Source: an uncultured Pseudomonadota bacterium
GTDB lineage: Bacteria > Myxococcota_A > Bradymonadia > Bradymonadales > Bradymonadaceae
Length of the DNA stretch: 64,000 nt
Direction of reading: 5' to 3'
Assembly: GCA_950059285.1 (NCBI GenBank)
Contig: CATLTV010000004.1
Coordinates: forward strand, 1 to 64,000
Shown: piece by piece, positions 47,750 through 57,098 of the stretch
How the letters are laid out: the number at the start of each line of letters is the position of its first letter
Position numbering within the stretch: the stretch's first letter is position 1
Translations under genes and position numbers: made by a program
The notes under the pieces: model-generated
The model's database searches: none
Seen by the model: only the letters and a program-made list of their open reading frames with translations
Told to the model about the DNA's origin: nothing

Positions 47750-48913
47750 TTGAGGTTTTATCAACTGATCATGGTGCTGGTGTTGATGTGCGTGGTGTGG
47801 CCTACACAGTTGCACGCGCAGGAGAGTTCCATTGGGCCGTTTCAGATCCGCGATGAGGCGGGCCACACTCTTCGGGTGACTGGGTTTGCGCAGCTTCTTG
47901 CGCAGGTCAATGGCAAGGAGAGTCAATATGACAATACAATTCTGAGGGTGAGGCGTTTGCGTCCTGGTTTAAGCGCTTCACTGGGGCATGGTTTGGAGTT
48001 TGATGCGATCTGGGATCTTGCTCCAGGATCAGGACAGCTTATTGATGCTGTGGCCACACTCGACGTAAAGTCTCATGTTAAATTACAGCTTGGGCAGTTC
48101 AAGACGCCATGGTCACGGTATCGATTGACCTCGGGCTCAGACCAGGTTCTTGTGAACTGGTCTCATACAACAGCATATTTTGGTGGGGAGCGTCAGCTTG
48201 GATTGGCTGTGAGTCGAAGTGATCAATCTCAAGGTCGGTTGCATTATCATCTTGGCGTATTTTCAGGCAATAATGCGCGTAGCTCACACGGAATAGGGCT
48301 TGCCAAGGTTTACAAGCAACCTGTTGAAAATACTTCTTTATTTGGCAAGTCTTCGGTGTCAAGAGATGTGCATCCAGAGCTTGTGGGTCATGTTGGTGTG
48401 GGCTCACAAGGAATGGATGTCGCGCGGCTTGATGATCCTTCAGGAGGTGGTCTTCGAGCATATGTGGGCATTGGTGCGACGCATGATTTTCAGCCCGAGG
48501 CGATGTATGATGCGGACTCACGTGCACAGGCCGAGGTGATCATCAAGTGGTCAGGATTTTCGACATACACAGGGGTATATGCACAGCGTAATGCATTGCA
48601 GCAAGATGATGGGCGGTATGGTGTGATGTATGGCGGCCTGTTTGAGTCGACGTATCATGTGGGCACACGCACATCTCTGGGGATAAGGGCTTCAAGGATG
48701 AAGCTCTCCGATGCATTGCTTCAGGATGCAAGGCTTGTCTCTGCATCTTCCGAGGTGTGGCATCAACTCGATGAGTTTGCTCTCGGCGCGCGTTATCAGG
48801 TGTTAGGTGAGAACCTTGTGTTGACCTCAGACCTTGGTTTGAATCAGGCATATGTGGAGGATGCTCGTCAGAACTCCTGGCGAGTTCGTCTGCAAACACA
48901 GCTCAGCTTTTAA
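47750..48913 (+). CDS. OprO/OprP-like porin
   Basis: A 387-aa outer-membrane porin from TTG 47750, preceded by GAGGTTTTA. The signal peptide ends in QLHAQ. The mature protein is an alternating barrel pattern with LRVTGFAQLLAQV, ILRVRRLRPGLSASLG and VKLQLGQFKTPWSRYRL, motifs typical of phosphate/pyrophosphate-selective porins. It ends in LQTQLSF, with the terminal Phe of outer-membrane barrels. Substrate specificity is inferred by family only. Convergent with and overlapping the next gene by 4 bp. Confidence 0.85.
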   Translation: MRFYQLIMVLVLMCVVWPTQLHAQESSIGPFQIRDEAGHTLRVTGFAQLLAQVNGKESQYDNTILRVRRLRPGLSASLGHGLEFDAIWDLAPGSGQLIDAVATLDVKSHVKLQLGQFKTPWSRYRLTSGSDQVLVNWSHTTAYFGGERQLGLAVSRSDQSQGRLHYHLGVFSGNNARSSHGIGLAKVYKQPVENTSLFGKSSVSRDVHPELVGHVGVGSQGMDVARLDDPSGGGLRAYVGIGATHDFQPEAMYDADSRAQAEVIIKWSGFSTYTGVYAQRNALQQDDGRYGVMYGGLFESTYHVGTRTSLGIRASRMKLSDALLQDARLVSASSEVWHQLDEFALGARYQVLGENLVLTSDLGLNQAYVEDARQNSWRVRLQTQLSF

Positions 48914-50292
48914 AAGGTTTTATTGATGCCAATGCCACCCATGATGTAGCGCTGTGAGTAGCTGCCATTGCCGACGACGGTGGTGTTTTCGCCTGAAGCA
49001 TCGGTGGGGTTAATCTGGCGCACCTGTGAGTTTGTGATGTTTCGGTCGGGCATGTGAAGGTAGCCAAAGCCCGCGTCAATGCTCATTTTTTTGAACTGGT
49101 AGGAGCCACCCAGTGAGAACAGGTGCTTGGTGGAGTCAGGGAGAAAGACGCTGTAATACTCATCAGGTACAGCGCTTGACTCAAAGGTGTAACCTGCACG
49201 CAGAGAGGTTTTGGTGTTGAGTTGGAACTCTGCACCATTTCGGATGGAGAAGGTGTCTCTGTAATTGAGAGGAACGTTGGTCGCGCCAGCTTCAATGGAG
49301 CCAATGCCAGGTACATTGTCCACGGTGACATCATTAGGCACAGCGGTGACCTCTTTGACCGAGCCCCAGTTTTCATACACCATTGCCAGCTCATAATCGA
49401 ACGTATCAAGGACAAGTCGCAGGCCCACGCGTGCCATAAATGGGAACTTGAGGGAGGCATCCATTGTGTCCCCATTGACCTCCGCGTTGGCAAATAGGGG
49501 GTTGTCTTCAGGGAGTTTGAGTTCAAGGTCCGCGTCACGATCGCGAATCTTGACGGGAAGCTGCATGGAGATGGCTGCTTCAACATTGGGCGCGATCTTG
49601 ACCCATGCGCCAAGGTTACCCGTGGGGCTAAAGTAGTCATGCAATGAGATGCGCGTGAGGATGTCCTGATCGCGATCCTCTGGATCGCCATAAAGACCTG
49701 TGTAGCCCGAGGTTACGGTGACCAGCGAGAAGCTCCCGATAAGGTTCTGGAAGCCAGCACCAATACGGATGGAGTCGCCAAATTCCTTGGCGAGCGCGAA
49801 GTGAAAGTAGCCAAGCAAAGAACCATTGTTATCAACCAGAGAGTAGCGTTGTGCACCATCTTCAGGGAAGGTTTGTGGTGCGGTATAAGGGGCATAGAAG
49901 CCAAACGCCCAGTAGGTGTCCTTGAGTTTTGGTAGAGCACCTCCCACAAGGATTTGAGGGTTGGGCAGTGGAGGTGCTTCGTTGGAGACAGGATCAAAGG
50001 TGATGGTGTCTCCGTTTTCAAGTTGTCGCGGTGCGCGTGCAAACTGGAAGTCCAGTGCGATCAGGTTGAGATCTACAGTGAGCGTGAGGTCATCAATGCC
50101 TGCGATATTTGCAGGGTTGTGCCAGATGCTATTCAGGTTGCCGCCCCCACTTGCGACAAACGCGCCTGCTCTTCCCAGCGGCTTGACGCCATGGCCAGGG
50201 AGGAAGAAGCCTGATGCCAGAGCGTCAGAGGTGAAGCACAAAAGCAGTGCGATGGTGAGCAGTGTGGCGCGAAGTGAGGCAGTGGTGCGCAT
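48910..50292 (-). CDS. FadL/OmpP1-like outer-membrane transporter
   Basis: A 460-aa protein from ATG 50292; the longer ORF to 50322 runs into a hairpin. Signal peptide ends in SDALASG. The N-terminus SGFFLPGHGVKPLGRAGAFV, with SIWHNPANIAGI, is the FadL plug/hatch signature. The rest is barrel-like and ends GGIGINKTF. FadL proteins import hydrophobic compounds such as long-chain fatty acids. Downstream of a large lipoprotein gene and separated from it by a terminator. Confidence 0.88.
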   Translation of the reverse strand: MRTTASLRATLLTIALLLCFTSDALASGFFLPGHGVKPLGRAGAFVASGGGNLNSIWHNPANIAGIDDLTLTVDLNLIALDFQFARAPRQLENGDTITFDPVSNEAPPLPNPQILVGGALPKLKDTYWAFGFYAPYTAPQTFPEDGAQRYSLVDNNGSLLGYFHFALAKEFGDSIRIGAGFQNLIGSFSLVTVTSGYTGLYGDPEDRDQDILTRISLHDYFSPTGNLGAWVKIAPNVEAAISMQLPVKIRDRDADLELKLPEDNPLFANAEVNGDTMDASLKFPFMARVGLRLVLDTFDYELAMVYENWGSVKEVTAVPNDVTVDNVPGIGSIEAGATNVPLNYRDTFSIRNGAEFQLNTKTSLRAGYTFESSAVPDEYYSVFLPDSTKHLFSLGGSYQFKKMSIDAGFGYLHMPDRNITNSQVRQINPTDASGENTTVVGNGSYSQRYIMGGIGINKTF

Positions 50293-50311
50293 GAGTGTGA
50301 GGTCCTTGATG

Positions 50312-50351
50312 AAGAGAAGCAAATCAACCTCGGGGTTGATTTGCTTCTCTT
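50312..50351. terminator. hairpin terminator, 18-bp stem
   Basis: Eighteen-base arms AAGAGAAGCAAATCAACC and its complement with a TCGG loop, between the giant lipoprotein gene (stop at 50386) and the FadL-like gene (start at 50292), both minus strand. Confidence 0.85.
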
Positions 50352-50385
50352 TTGTTTTGTGGTTTTAAGTTTTTGAATTTATTTG

Positions 50386-53300
50386 CTAATTGGCTCTGAG
50401 GTCGACGAGGTCGTACATTTGCTCCATGCCCTTGGCATCATCATCAAGCCAGTCTGCGATCTGCGTCAGAATGAATTCATAGTCGGCAGGGGCAAGAGGT
50501 GCAGAGGAGCTTGGATCAAGGCGCAAGTACTGCGCAAAGAAGTCAAGCAATGTGAACAGAGGTGCATTGTCGTTTTGAGCCTTCAGGAGCGCTCGGTTCA
50601 TCAGCGCGATGCCTGTGCCATCGGTATCATTGAGCATAATGTTATGTAGCATCAACGCACCCATTGATGCGAAGTGCATCTGAGCGTACTGACCCGAGAC
50701 GTTCCATTCACGATCGGGATCGATGAGCCTGGAGAGGTTTTGTGCAATGGGGAGCCAGACATCGGTGTTCACCGAGCGAATCAGGAGTTGATAACCCATG
50801 ACGGTGGTGTGTTCACGACCCACAGGAGTGCCCACGAGGTACGCGATAAAGTCGTCAATGGCGGCGCGGTTTTCGGGTTCTTCGAGAATTTGTTCGGCGA
50901 TGAGCACAAGACCTGCGAGCAGACGAGAAGTCCAGAGGTCTTCAAGCATGTGATAGATATCATCCTGAAGCCAGGAGTTTAGCGTATTGTCATCGCGTTT
51001 CTCTGCGGTGAAGTCTGCGGCAAAGTTCAGCACGCTCGCACCAAGCGCGATGCTTGCGTCGCTCTTGAAGCGAGGATTTTCTCCTGCGGGCCACTCTGCG
51101 CCAAGGACGAGGTCCACGAGCGCGCCAAATGCGCGTGAGAACTGCTCCTTTGCCTCGGGGTCGCTGGTCACGGCCTGTGTGATCTTGGTGAGGCTGTGGG
51201 TCATTACATGAAGAGGGGAGAGGTTGCGTTGTGTGCGGCCATCGGGGAGGCTGATATAATCGAGGCCATCTCGTGTGGTGAAGTTACCTGGAGTGGTGGC
51301 ATGCACGATAAAGAGCCTGAGCTGTTCGTTAAGATCAAGCCCTGTGCTTTGTTTGAGCGTTTGAAGTCGTCGTGAGAGGTTATAGAGCGACTTCATGAGC
51401 CTGCCATCAGCAAAGACTTCAAGCATGATGGGTTCAAAGCTACGCAGATTGGCGGCCTGAGAAGGAGACATGAGGCCATTTGCCTGCACGTATACTTCGG
51501 GGTGTTGAGGGTAGTGCTTGTGGACGACCTCAAACAGTTCCAGCATGAGGTGTTCCTTGTCGTGATCACTGAACGCCTTGGCCATGGGGTAGACCGCATC
51601 AATCAGGCCCGAGGCTTCTGCTTCAAAGAGCCCATCAGCGAGGTTGTCTGCAAGCTTGTAACCCTCGGCATCACGAGGTTCACGGATGTCGATGATCACA
51701 GCGTCGCTTCCTGATCCTTCTCTGTAGCTGATGTCTTCCTGAGTAAACATGCGGGTGAGCTGGTCAGGGGTTGGTTTTTTGCTCAGTGTGACACCAAAGA
51801 GTTCGCTGAGCATTTCAACAAAACCAGCGATGTTTCCGTTGGAGATTCCGAGCGCGTTGAGGATCGGTCCAAGGTCATTGCCTTCGAGGATTTCGCGAGG
51901 CACAGCCTGTTCAAGGTCGAGGTTGCCTGCGACGCTGCGGAGGAACGCTTCTGCACCGCCAGGCAAGGAGATAAGCGCAGGAGGTGCAGGAGGCGTGCTT
52001 GAGCCAATGCGAACCTCATCCATTTCCATGTCATAGGGCACACCAGCAAGGGACCACATCAGGTGCCATGTGGCCTGAAGCTGGCTTCGGTTCTCTGGCG
52101 TTTCTGGCGCAGAGTAGTCCATGGGGATCTTGAAGATCTCGCCAGAGGGACAGGCGCGGACACATTCAAAGCGATCATTGGTGCCGATGGTGTAGGTCAG
52201 CTTGCATTGCTGGAAGCAGCTATCATAAGGGCCGCCTGGTGTGACGGTGGCCTTTGTATTTTTGTAGGAGAGGAGCGTGCCCATGGCGTCACCCACACGA
52301 GGAGTGATGGGGTCACCGAGTGCGTTCATGAAGTCGTGCCAGAGCTCCTTGTCGCTCGCGATGGCGTTGAGTGTGGGGATAAGGTCATTAATCAGTGTTT
52401 GTGTGGGTTCAAGCTCTGCATCGGGGAATGCTTTTGAGACCTCGACGCCATAATCGAGCGCGACAACAACACCTGCGAGTTCGGAGCTGCCCTTTTCCAT
52501 GAACGTGGCGGTCTCACTGGCAAGCTCGGGGAGGTGAGGATAGGAGAGCGCGCGTGAAGCGCCCCAGGTGAGGTCCATCAGGGGGTTGTCCTGTCGGAAT
52601 CCTTCAAAGGGGCCGCGTTCATCGGTGTTCACGGTAGTGGGGCCCATGATGTGGCGGAACGTGGCGAGCAGATCTGCGGCGACGCCCTGCTCGGAGAGCT
52701 TGGCGTATTCACGGATAAGGTAGCCGAGCGCGGTGAGGTTGAGGTCGATGTATTCAAAGGCAAACTCGCCATTGATCATGGTGCGACCGAAGCCATCACG
52801 CGTGACCCCATCCATATCGGCGAAGGCTTCCTTGGGGATAAAGCCGCCATTTTTGAGGATGAAGTTATTGTTGGTGTCAACATCAGGGAGGCCATCGTTG
52901 TCGACGTCAGCAAAGAGGTCCTGTGTGAGCTCGGGGTTGATTTGAGGTAAGCCGCGCGAGTCATAGACAGCGACATAGAGCGGGCGAGTGGAGTCGAGCG
53001 GTTCAAAGCGAGGATCTTCTTTAAGGAGGATGTCGCGCACAATAATGGCGAGCGGATCACCGACCTGTTCGGGGCTAATATCCTGGAGTGCTCCCGAGAG
53101 TGTGCGTAGAAGCTCTGTGACACCGTTGGATTCATCAAGGCTTGGAGCACCATCATCGGTGAACCCATCATTATCGAGCACAATGCGTGTACCCTTGATG
53201 CCGAGGTCCTGAAGGTTTGGGTAGGTGGTGACATAGCCGATGAGGTCAGGCGCAGAGATGGGGCTGATGAAGTCTGCGGGCTGAGGCTGGAAGGCGCTGG

Positions 53301-53676
53301 AGATGTTTTGTAAGAGCTGTTGGTCCTGGCTTGCGGTGCGAAGCATCTTGGATGTCTTGCGCGTCATGCCAGGCATCAGGCCGCTGTCGATAAGTTTGAG
53401 CGTTTGTTGAAGAAAGACATCAAGCAGGGCGAGCTGTTGTTGGGGGGCGATGGTGTCAACGCTGTTGATGAACTGCTGTCTTTTTTCAATCAGCAGCGCT
53501 TCTTTCTCAGCACCCTTATGTACCGCACGCGGTGCATCCTTGAGCATGATTTTGTGGGCTTCCTCGCCGAGGGTGCCAAGCTGCGTGTTGCTCTTGGAGA
53601 AGTCATACTCCTTGACGCAGGAGCTGAGCATGAGCAGTGCCGCGAGCGTGATAAAGATGCGTGCTTGATGGGTCAT
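50386..53676 (-). CDS. giant lipoprotein of unknown function, 1096 aa
   Basis: From ATG 53676. The signal MTHQARIFITLAALLMLSSC gives lipid-modified Cys20. The mature protein is mostly helical and has several Asp-rich, calcium-binding-like loops: LDNDGFTDDGAPS and DVDNDGLPDVDTNN. Repeated phrases such as DLIPTLNAIASDKELW and LTKITQAVTSDPEAKEQF suggest alpha-solenoid organisation. A Cys-containing insert (CFQQCKLTYTIG..CVRACPSG) could carry disulfides. No catalytic motif seen. It precedes the FadL-like gene and may work with it at the outer membrane. Confidence 0.85.
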   Translation of the reverse strand: MTHQARIFITLAALLMLSSCVKEYDFSKSNTQLGTLGEEAHKIMLKDAPRAVHKGAEKEALLIEKRQQFINSVDTIAPQQQLALLDVFLQQTLKLIDSGLMPGMTRKTSKMLRTASQDQQLLQNISSAFQPQPADFISPISAPDLIGYVTTYPNLQDLGIKGTRIVLDNDGFTDDGAPSLDESNGVTELLRTLSGALQDISPEQVGDPLAIIVRDILLKEDPRFEPLDSTRPLYVAVYDSRGLPQINPELTQDLFADVDNDGLPDVDTNNNFILKNGGFIPKEAFADMDGVTRDGFGRTMINGEFAFEYIDLNLTALGYLIREYAKLSEQGVAADLLATFRHIMGPTTVNTDERGPFEGFRQDNPLMDLTWGASRALSYPHLPELASETATFMEKGSSELAGVVVALDYGVEVSKAFPDAELEPTQTLINDLIPTLNAIASDKELWHDFMNALGDPITPRVGDAMGTLLSYKNTKATVTPGGPYDSCFQQCKLTYTIGTNDRFECVRACPSGEIFKIPMDYSAPETPENRSQLQATWHLMWSLAGVPYDMEMDEVRIGSSTPPAPPALISLPGGAEAFLRSVAGNLDLEQAVPREILEGNDLGPILNALGISNGNIAGFVEMLSELFGVTLSKKPTPDQLTRMFTQEDISYREGSGSDAVIIDIREPRDAEGYKLADNLADGLFEAEASGLIDAVYPMAKAFSDHDKEHLMLELFEVVHKHYPQHPEVYVQANGLMSPSQAANLRSFEPIMLEVFADGRLMKSLYNLSRRLQTLKQSTGLDLNEQLRLFIVHATTPGNFTTRDGLDYISLPDGRTQRNLSPLHVMTHSLTKITQAVTSDPEAKEQFSRAFGALVDLVLGAEWPAGENPRFKSDASIALGASVLNFAADFTAEKRDDNTLNSWLQDDIYHMLEDLWTSRLLAGLVLIAEQILEEPENRAAIDDFIAYLVGTPVGREHTTVMGYQLLIRSVNTDVWLPIAQNLSRLIDPDREWNVSGQYAQMHFASMGALMLHNIMLNDTDGTGIALMNRALLKAQNDNAPLFTLLDFFAQYLRLDPSSSAPLAPADYEFILTQIADWLDDDAKGMEQMYDLVDLRAN

Positions 53677-54059
53677 GGTATATCTATACGAAAAGGATTG
53701 TATGGTTGTCAGACAAACAGTCCGAAATGGTATCAAAATCACAACACGAATCAAGGGAGAGCCGCATGAAAAGCGATGACGCGGCGCGTCATGAGGTTTG
53801 AGTGGGTGTTGGTTTCTGGTATCAAATAGGGGGCGTCAGTGGTTGTCGGAATGCAAAAATCGGGGTGAGATGTTGTTCTGAGTGGTTGACCCTACTTGAC
53901 TGGCTCTGATAGGTTACGCCACCAGGAGTAGGAGTGAGCGCCAAGAATAAAGTTGAGTTTGGTGGTTCATGTATTAGGATGGGTCAGGTTAGATATGGGC
54001 ATGAGTAGTTTAAGTACTTGCGCACTTGAGTTGATATAGACTTTACGTTGAGGAAACAG
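53677..54059. other. intergenic region between divergent lipoprotein genes
   Basis: A 383-bp gap serving two divergent lipoprotein genes. It has a small hairpin (ATGACGC/GCGTCAT) at 53776-53792 and a possible -10 (TATAGA) near 54036 for the plus-strand gene. No coding sequence supported. Confidence 0.5.
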
Positions 54060-55184
54060 ATGAAGGCACGAGCTGCGGCCATGATGGTGGGGTCGGCATT
54101 ACTTCTTGGATTGGTAGCTTGCGAGAAGCCAGTGGTCGTGACGGCTGGTTCTCCTGCTGTGGCGGGAGGGATGCAGTTTGAACTTGGAGATTACAGTGTT
54201 GAGAAGCTGGAAATCCATGAGGGAGATGATAGTTACGCCTATGATCGCGCGGTGCTCATCCTCCCTGTGACCATCACCAACAAGGGCAAAAAGCCCTACA
54301 CCTATACACCTACACACAACTCTCCCCAGATGAACGAGGGCAGTACACCGCTTGTGTACGCCAACCCTGGTGCCGAGGCAGAGCTTCCTCCCGCACAAAA
54401 GCAAGCGCTGCAAGGCGTGATGTTGAGCAAGGGCGCGTTCTCAAAACAACTTGATGAGCCCAAGGTCATCAACGCTGGTGAGAGCGTGACGGATTATTAC
54501 CTGTTTGAGTTGCCAGCCAAGGGTACGTCGGGCCTGATCTTCAGCGTGCCTCCCACATGGCACAGCGGCAAAATGCCGACCCTGATCAAGTTTGATTACA
54601 CCCCCAAAAAGGTGAAGGGTCCCAAGATCTTTGCCAAGGATGAAGCGATCGATTTCAGTGGTGTGACCTTCACCGTCACAGGCGTGGAAAACACCTACAT
54701 CAAGACCAGCGACACTGCTCAGGGCGAAGGGTTCTCAACCAATCCTCTGCTCAAAATTACCTTTACGGTAGAGAATGGTCGTGAAGAGTCCATCACCTAT
54801 GAGCCAAACCACAAGGCCGTGGCGGGTGCCATCGGTGCACGTCTCTCCTCGCTCAAGGAAGGTTCTCACAAGCGCGTCCAGTTTGGCCCCACAACCTCTC
54901 CTGAAGGGCAACTCTCAGGAAAGACTGAGGTCAAGGCAGGCGACAAGATCACGGATTACGTGCTCTTTGAACAACCTGGTGAAGATGTCGCTTCTCTGAT
55001 GCTTGAGTTCCCTGCAGCGCTCTTTGACGCCAGCGGTCTTGCTCGCGTCTCACTTGACTACACCTACTCCAAACCTGCACTTCCCAAGGAACTTGAGAAG
55101 AAGGAAGAGAAAAAAGAGGGTGAGGCCAAGGAAGGTGAGACCAAAGAAGGCGAAGGCGATAAGAAAGAAGAAGAAAAGAAGTGA
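54060..55184 (+). CDS. lipoprotein with two Ig-like domains and charged tail
   Basis: A 374-aa protein from ATG 54060 (GAGGAAACAG upstream; the TTG at 54048 is not needed). Lipobox GLVAC. Two similar domains: FELGDYSVEKLEI..PVTITNKGKKPYTYTPTHN (about 35-190) and DFSGVTFTV..ITFTVENGREESITYEPNH (about 195-345), a duplication. The last ~30 residues are Lys/Glu only, likely disordered. Similar folds bind ligands or other proteins at the cell surface. Function unknown. Confidence 0.8.
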   Translation: MKARAAAMMVGSALLLGLVACEKPVVVTAGSPAVAGGMQFELGDYSVEKLEIHEGDDSYAYDRAVLILPVTITNKGKKPYTYTPTHNSPQMNEGSTPLVYANPGAEAELPPAQKQALQGVMLSKGAFSKQLDEPKVINAGESVTDYYLFELPAKGTSGLIFSVPPTWHSGKMPTLIKFDYTPKKVKGPKIFAKDEAIDFSGVTFTVTGVENTYIKTSDTAQGEGFSTNPLLKITFTVENGREESITYEPNHKAVAGAIGARLSSLKEGSHKRVQFGPTTSPEGQLSGKTEVKAGDKITDYVLFEQPGEDVASLMLEFPAALFDASGLARVSLDYTYSKPALPKELEKKEEKKEGEAKEGETKEGEGDKKEEEKK

Positions 55185-55291
55185 GCTCTTGAACCAGCTC
55201 CTACATCACGCTCCCATGGAATATGCCGCCTCTTCACCTGGTTGATGGGGCGGTAACTTTCTTGTGAGCAGTAAGGTGAGTGGTGAGAATT

Positions 55292-56506
55292 ATGGCCAGT
55301 AAAAAGAAAAAGAAGAATTCATCCCGAAATAAAACCTCCCAGCAGGGCTCCTTTTCCAGCGGTGCGCTCGCCAGTCAACTCTCTGGCTTGAAGCTTGACC
55401 CCAAAAAAGACCAGTCCAAAAAGCATGTCGGGCGCGTCAAGACGCCCGAACCTGCTCCTGTTGCTGCCGAGGAGATCTCCCCCGAGGAACTTCTCGATGG
55501 TGAAGATCTCTTCCTCGCAGCGCTTGATGCCATGCCCGAGCCTTCCTCCAAACAAAAGCAACGCGGCACATCACCATTCCAGGGCAAGTTTGCACAGCAA
55601 CTCAAAGGGCATCAATCCTTTGCTGAACGTCTTGAAGGTGTGCAAGTTGCTGATTCTGATGGTGAAAGTGAAGGTGGTTCTGATGGCGGTGAGAATCAGT
55701 CTCCTGAGCCACAGACCACAGCAGAACCCTTGCATCAGGATGTTCCTCTGGCAGGAGAGGCGCTCTTTGAGCACGCTCTTAATCAGATGAAACCCACGGA
55801 TCTTTTTGTGGGAAAATACCACGGACAGGTCAAGGGACTCCCCAAGGACAAAAAGAAAAAGGCCCCGTTTACACCTCAAACAGGTGCCGCTACTGCAAAA
55901 AAGAAGACCCGCGCCGAGCGTCAGCGTGAGGAGGAAGAAGCGCGTCAACGTGTTGCAGAGGTGCGCGAAGACATGCTCTTTTCACGCGCCGTGGGTCAGC
56001 TTGATGAGGTGTTTAGTGGTCAGGAAAAGTACTACAAACACGCCCCTCGCACGTTCAAAGAAGACACCGACAAACGTGGCTACAGCTCCGAGATTCCCGA
56101 GGGCATGATCACGCCACCTCTTCCCAAGACTGGAGAGGGTTTAAACAGGATCGATGAACTTCATCCCGAGTTTAGAGGGCTGCTTAATCGCTCAAAGTTG
56201 TGGGCCAGAAAAAACCAGATGGATACCCTGAACCTTCGTGGTGATGTGGTTGAGGATGCGCTCAGACAACTTGAGCTGTTTATTCATCAGCAATGGAAGG
56301 ATGGCGCACTTTATGTCAGGATTGTGCACGGCAAAGGGCTTCAGAGTGAGGATGGTATTCCTGTGCTCAAGCCCTCGATTTTGCACTGGCTAGAAGGCCC
56401 TGGCTTCAGGTATGTCAGAGGATATGCACCCGAACTTACACAGGATCGCGACTATGGGAGCGTGGTTGTGTGTCTGACTCGTAAGGGTGAGAAGAGCGAC
56501 AAGTAA
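55292..56506 (+). CDS. Smr-domain protein with N-terminal repeats
   Basis: A 404-aa cytoplasmic protein from ATG 55292 (GGTGAG upstream). The N-terminus is basic (MASKKKKKNSSRNK). Three similar short motifs occur at GEDLFLAALDAMPEP, GEALFEHALNQMKPT and DMLFSRAVGQLDEVF. The C-terminal ~100 residues form an Smr nuclease-like domain (DTLNLRGDVVEDALRQLELF, VRIVHGKGLQSEDG, VRGYAPELTQDRDYGSVVV), with the HGKG motif. Smr domains nick DNA or cut RNA in ribosome rescue. Next gene starts 19 bp downstream. Confidence 0.88.
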   Translation: MASKKKKKNSSRNKTSQQGSFSSGALASQLSGLKLDPKKDQSKKHVGRVKTPEPAPVAAEEISPEELLDGEDLFLAALDAMPEPSSKQKQRGTSPFQGKFAQQLKGHQSFAERLEGVQVADSDGESEGGSDGGENQSPEPQTTAEPLHQDVPLAGEALFEHALNQMKPTDLFVGKYHGQVKGLPKDKKKKAPFTPQTGAATAKKKTRAERQREEEEARQRVAEVREDMLFSRAVGQLDEVFSGQEKYYKHAPRTFKEDTDKRGYSSEIPEGMITPPLPKTGEGLNRIDELHPEFRGLLNRSKLWARKNQMDTLNLRGDVVEDALRQLELFIHQQWKDGALYVRIVHGKGLQSEDGIPVLKPSILHWLEGPGFRYVRGYAPELTQDRDYGSVVVCLTRKGEKSDK

Positions 56507-56525
56507 CGATCAGGACAGAGAGACC

Positions 56526-56969
56526 ATGAGCACACCTGCGGAGGAGATTCCTCTATCAAAGCGCGATTTTGAAGCGGCCCTGGCCGCCCTCAAAAAAGAA
56601 GAGTCTGCGCGTAAAGACGCCCCTGGCAGTTATCAGAGCACCGACTGTGTCAGATGCTTTGACTGCATGTTCACCACCAGCAGCGTCGACTGTTTTTCAT
56701 GCACTTACTGCAATCAGTGTGAGGCATGTAGCGATTGTACGCACTGTACTGGGTGCACCAACGTGCACGGTTCAAGCTACTGCCAAAAGAGCACCAACTG
56801 TTACAAGAGCTCTTACATGCTCGTGAGCCACAACTGCTACGAATGTGTCTTTTGTTTTGGTTGTGTGGGGCTCAGGAAAAAAGAATTTCACATCCTGAAT
56901 AAACCCTTCAAACGTAAGGTTTATTTTGAACTTGTGGAGCAATTGAAGGCGTCGCTCGGGTTGACGTAA
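56526..56969 (+). CDS. Cys-rich repeat protein, 147 aa
   Basis: From ATG 56526. After a helical N-terminus, about 70 residues contain a Cys every two to five positions in CxxC steps (CVRCFDCMF, CFSCTYCNQCEACSDC, CTHCTGCTN). This looks like a stacked beta-helix with aligned Cys columns, which could bind metal ions or iron-sulfur. The end has KKEFHILNKPFKRKVYFELV, resembling a conserved tail I recall in Cys-rich beta-helix proteins from other bacteria. No signal peptide. It is 19 bp after the Smr gene and likely co-transcribed. Confidence 0.75.
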   Translation: MSTPAEEIPLSKRDFEAALAALKKEESARKDAPGSYQSTDCVRCFDCMFTTSSVDCFSCTYCNQCEACSDCTHCTGCTNVHGSSYCQKSTNCYKSSYMLVSHNCYECVFCFGCVGLRKKEFHILNKPFKRKVYFELVEQLKASLGLT

Positions 56970-56987
56970 CTTCTTGATTTTACGATT

Positions 56988-57037
56988 AAAACAGAGGGCG
57001 AAGTTTTTGTGCCAACAAAAACTTCGCCCTCTGTTTT
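56988..57037. terminator. hairpin terminator, 23-bp stem
   Basis: Perfect arms beginning AAAACAGAGGGCGAAGTT with a GCCA loop, after the Cys-rich gene. Shares the GAGGGCGAA core with the hairpin at 59929. Confidence 0.9.
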
Positions 57038-57098
57038 GGTAGCCAGAAGAATTGATTTACTGTATAAGTGTTCAGCGTTTTTTGACACGGAGGTGAAC

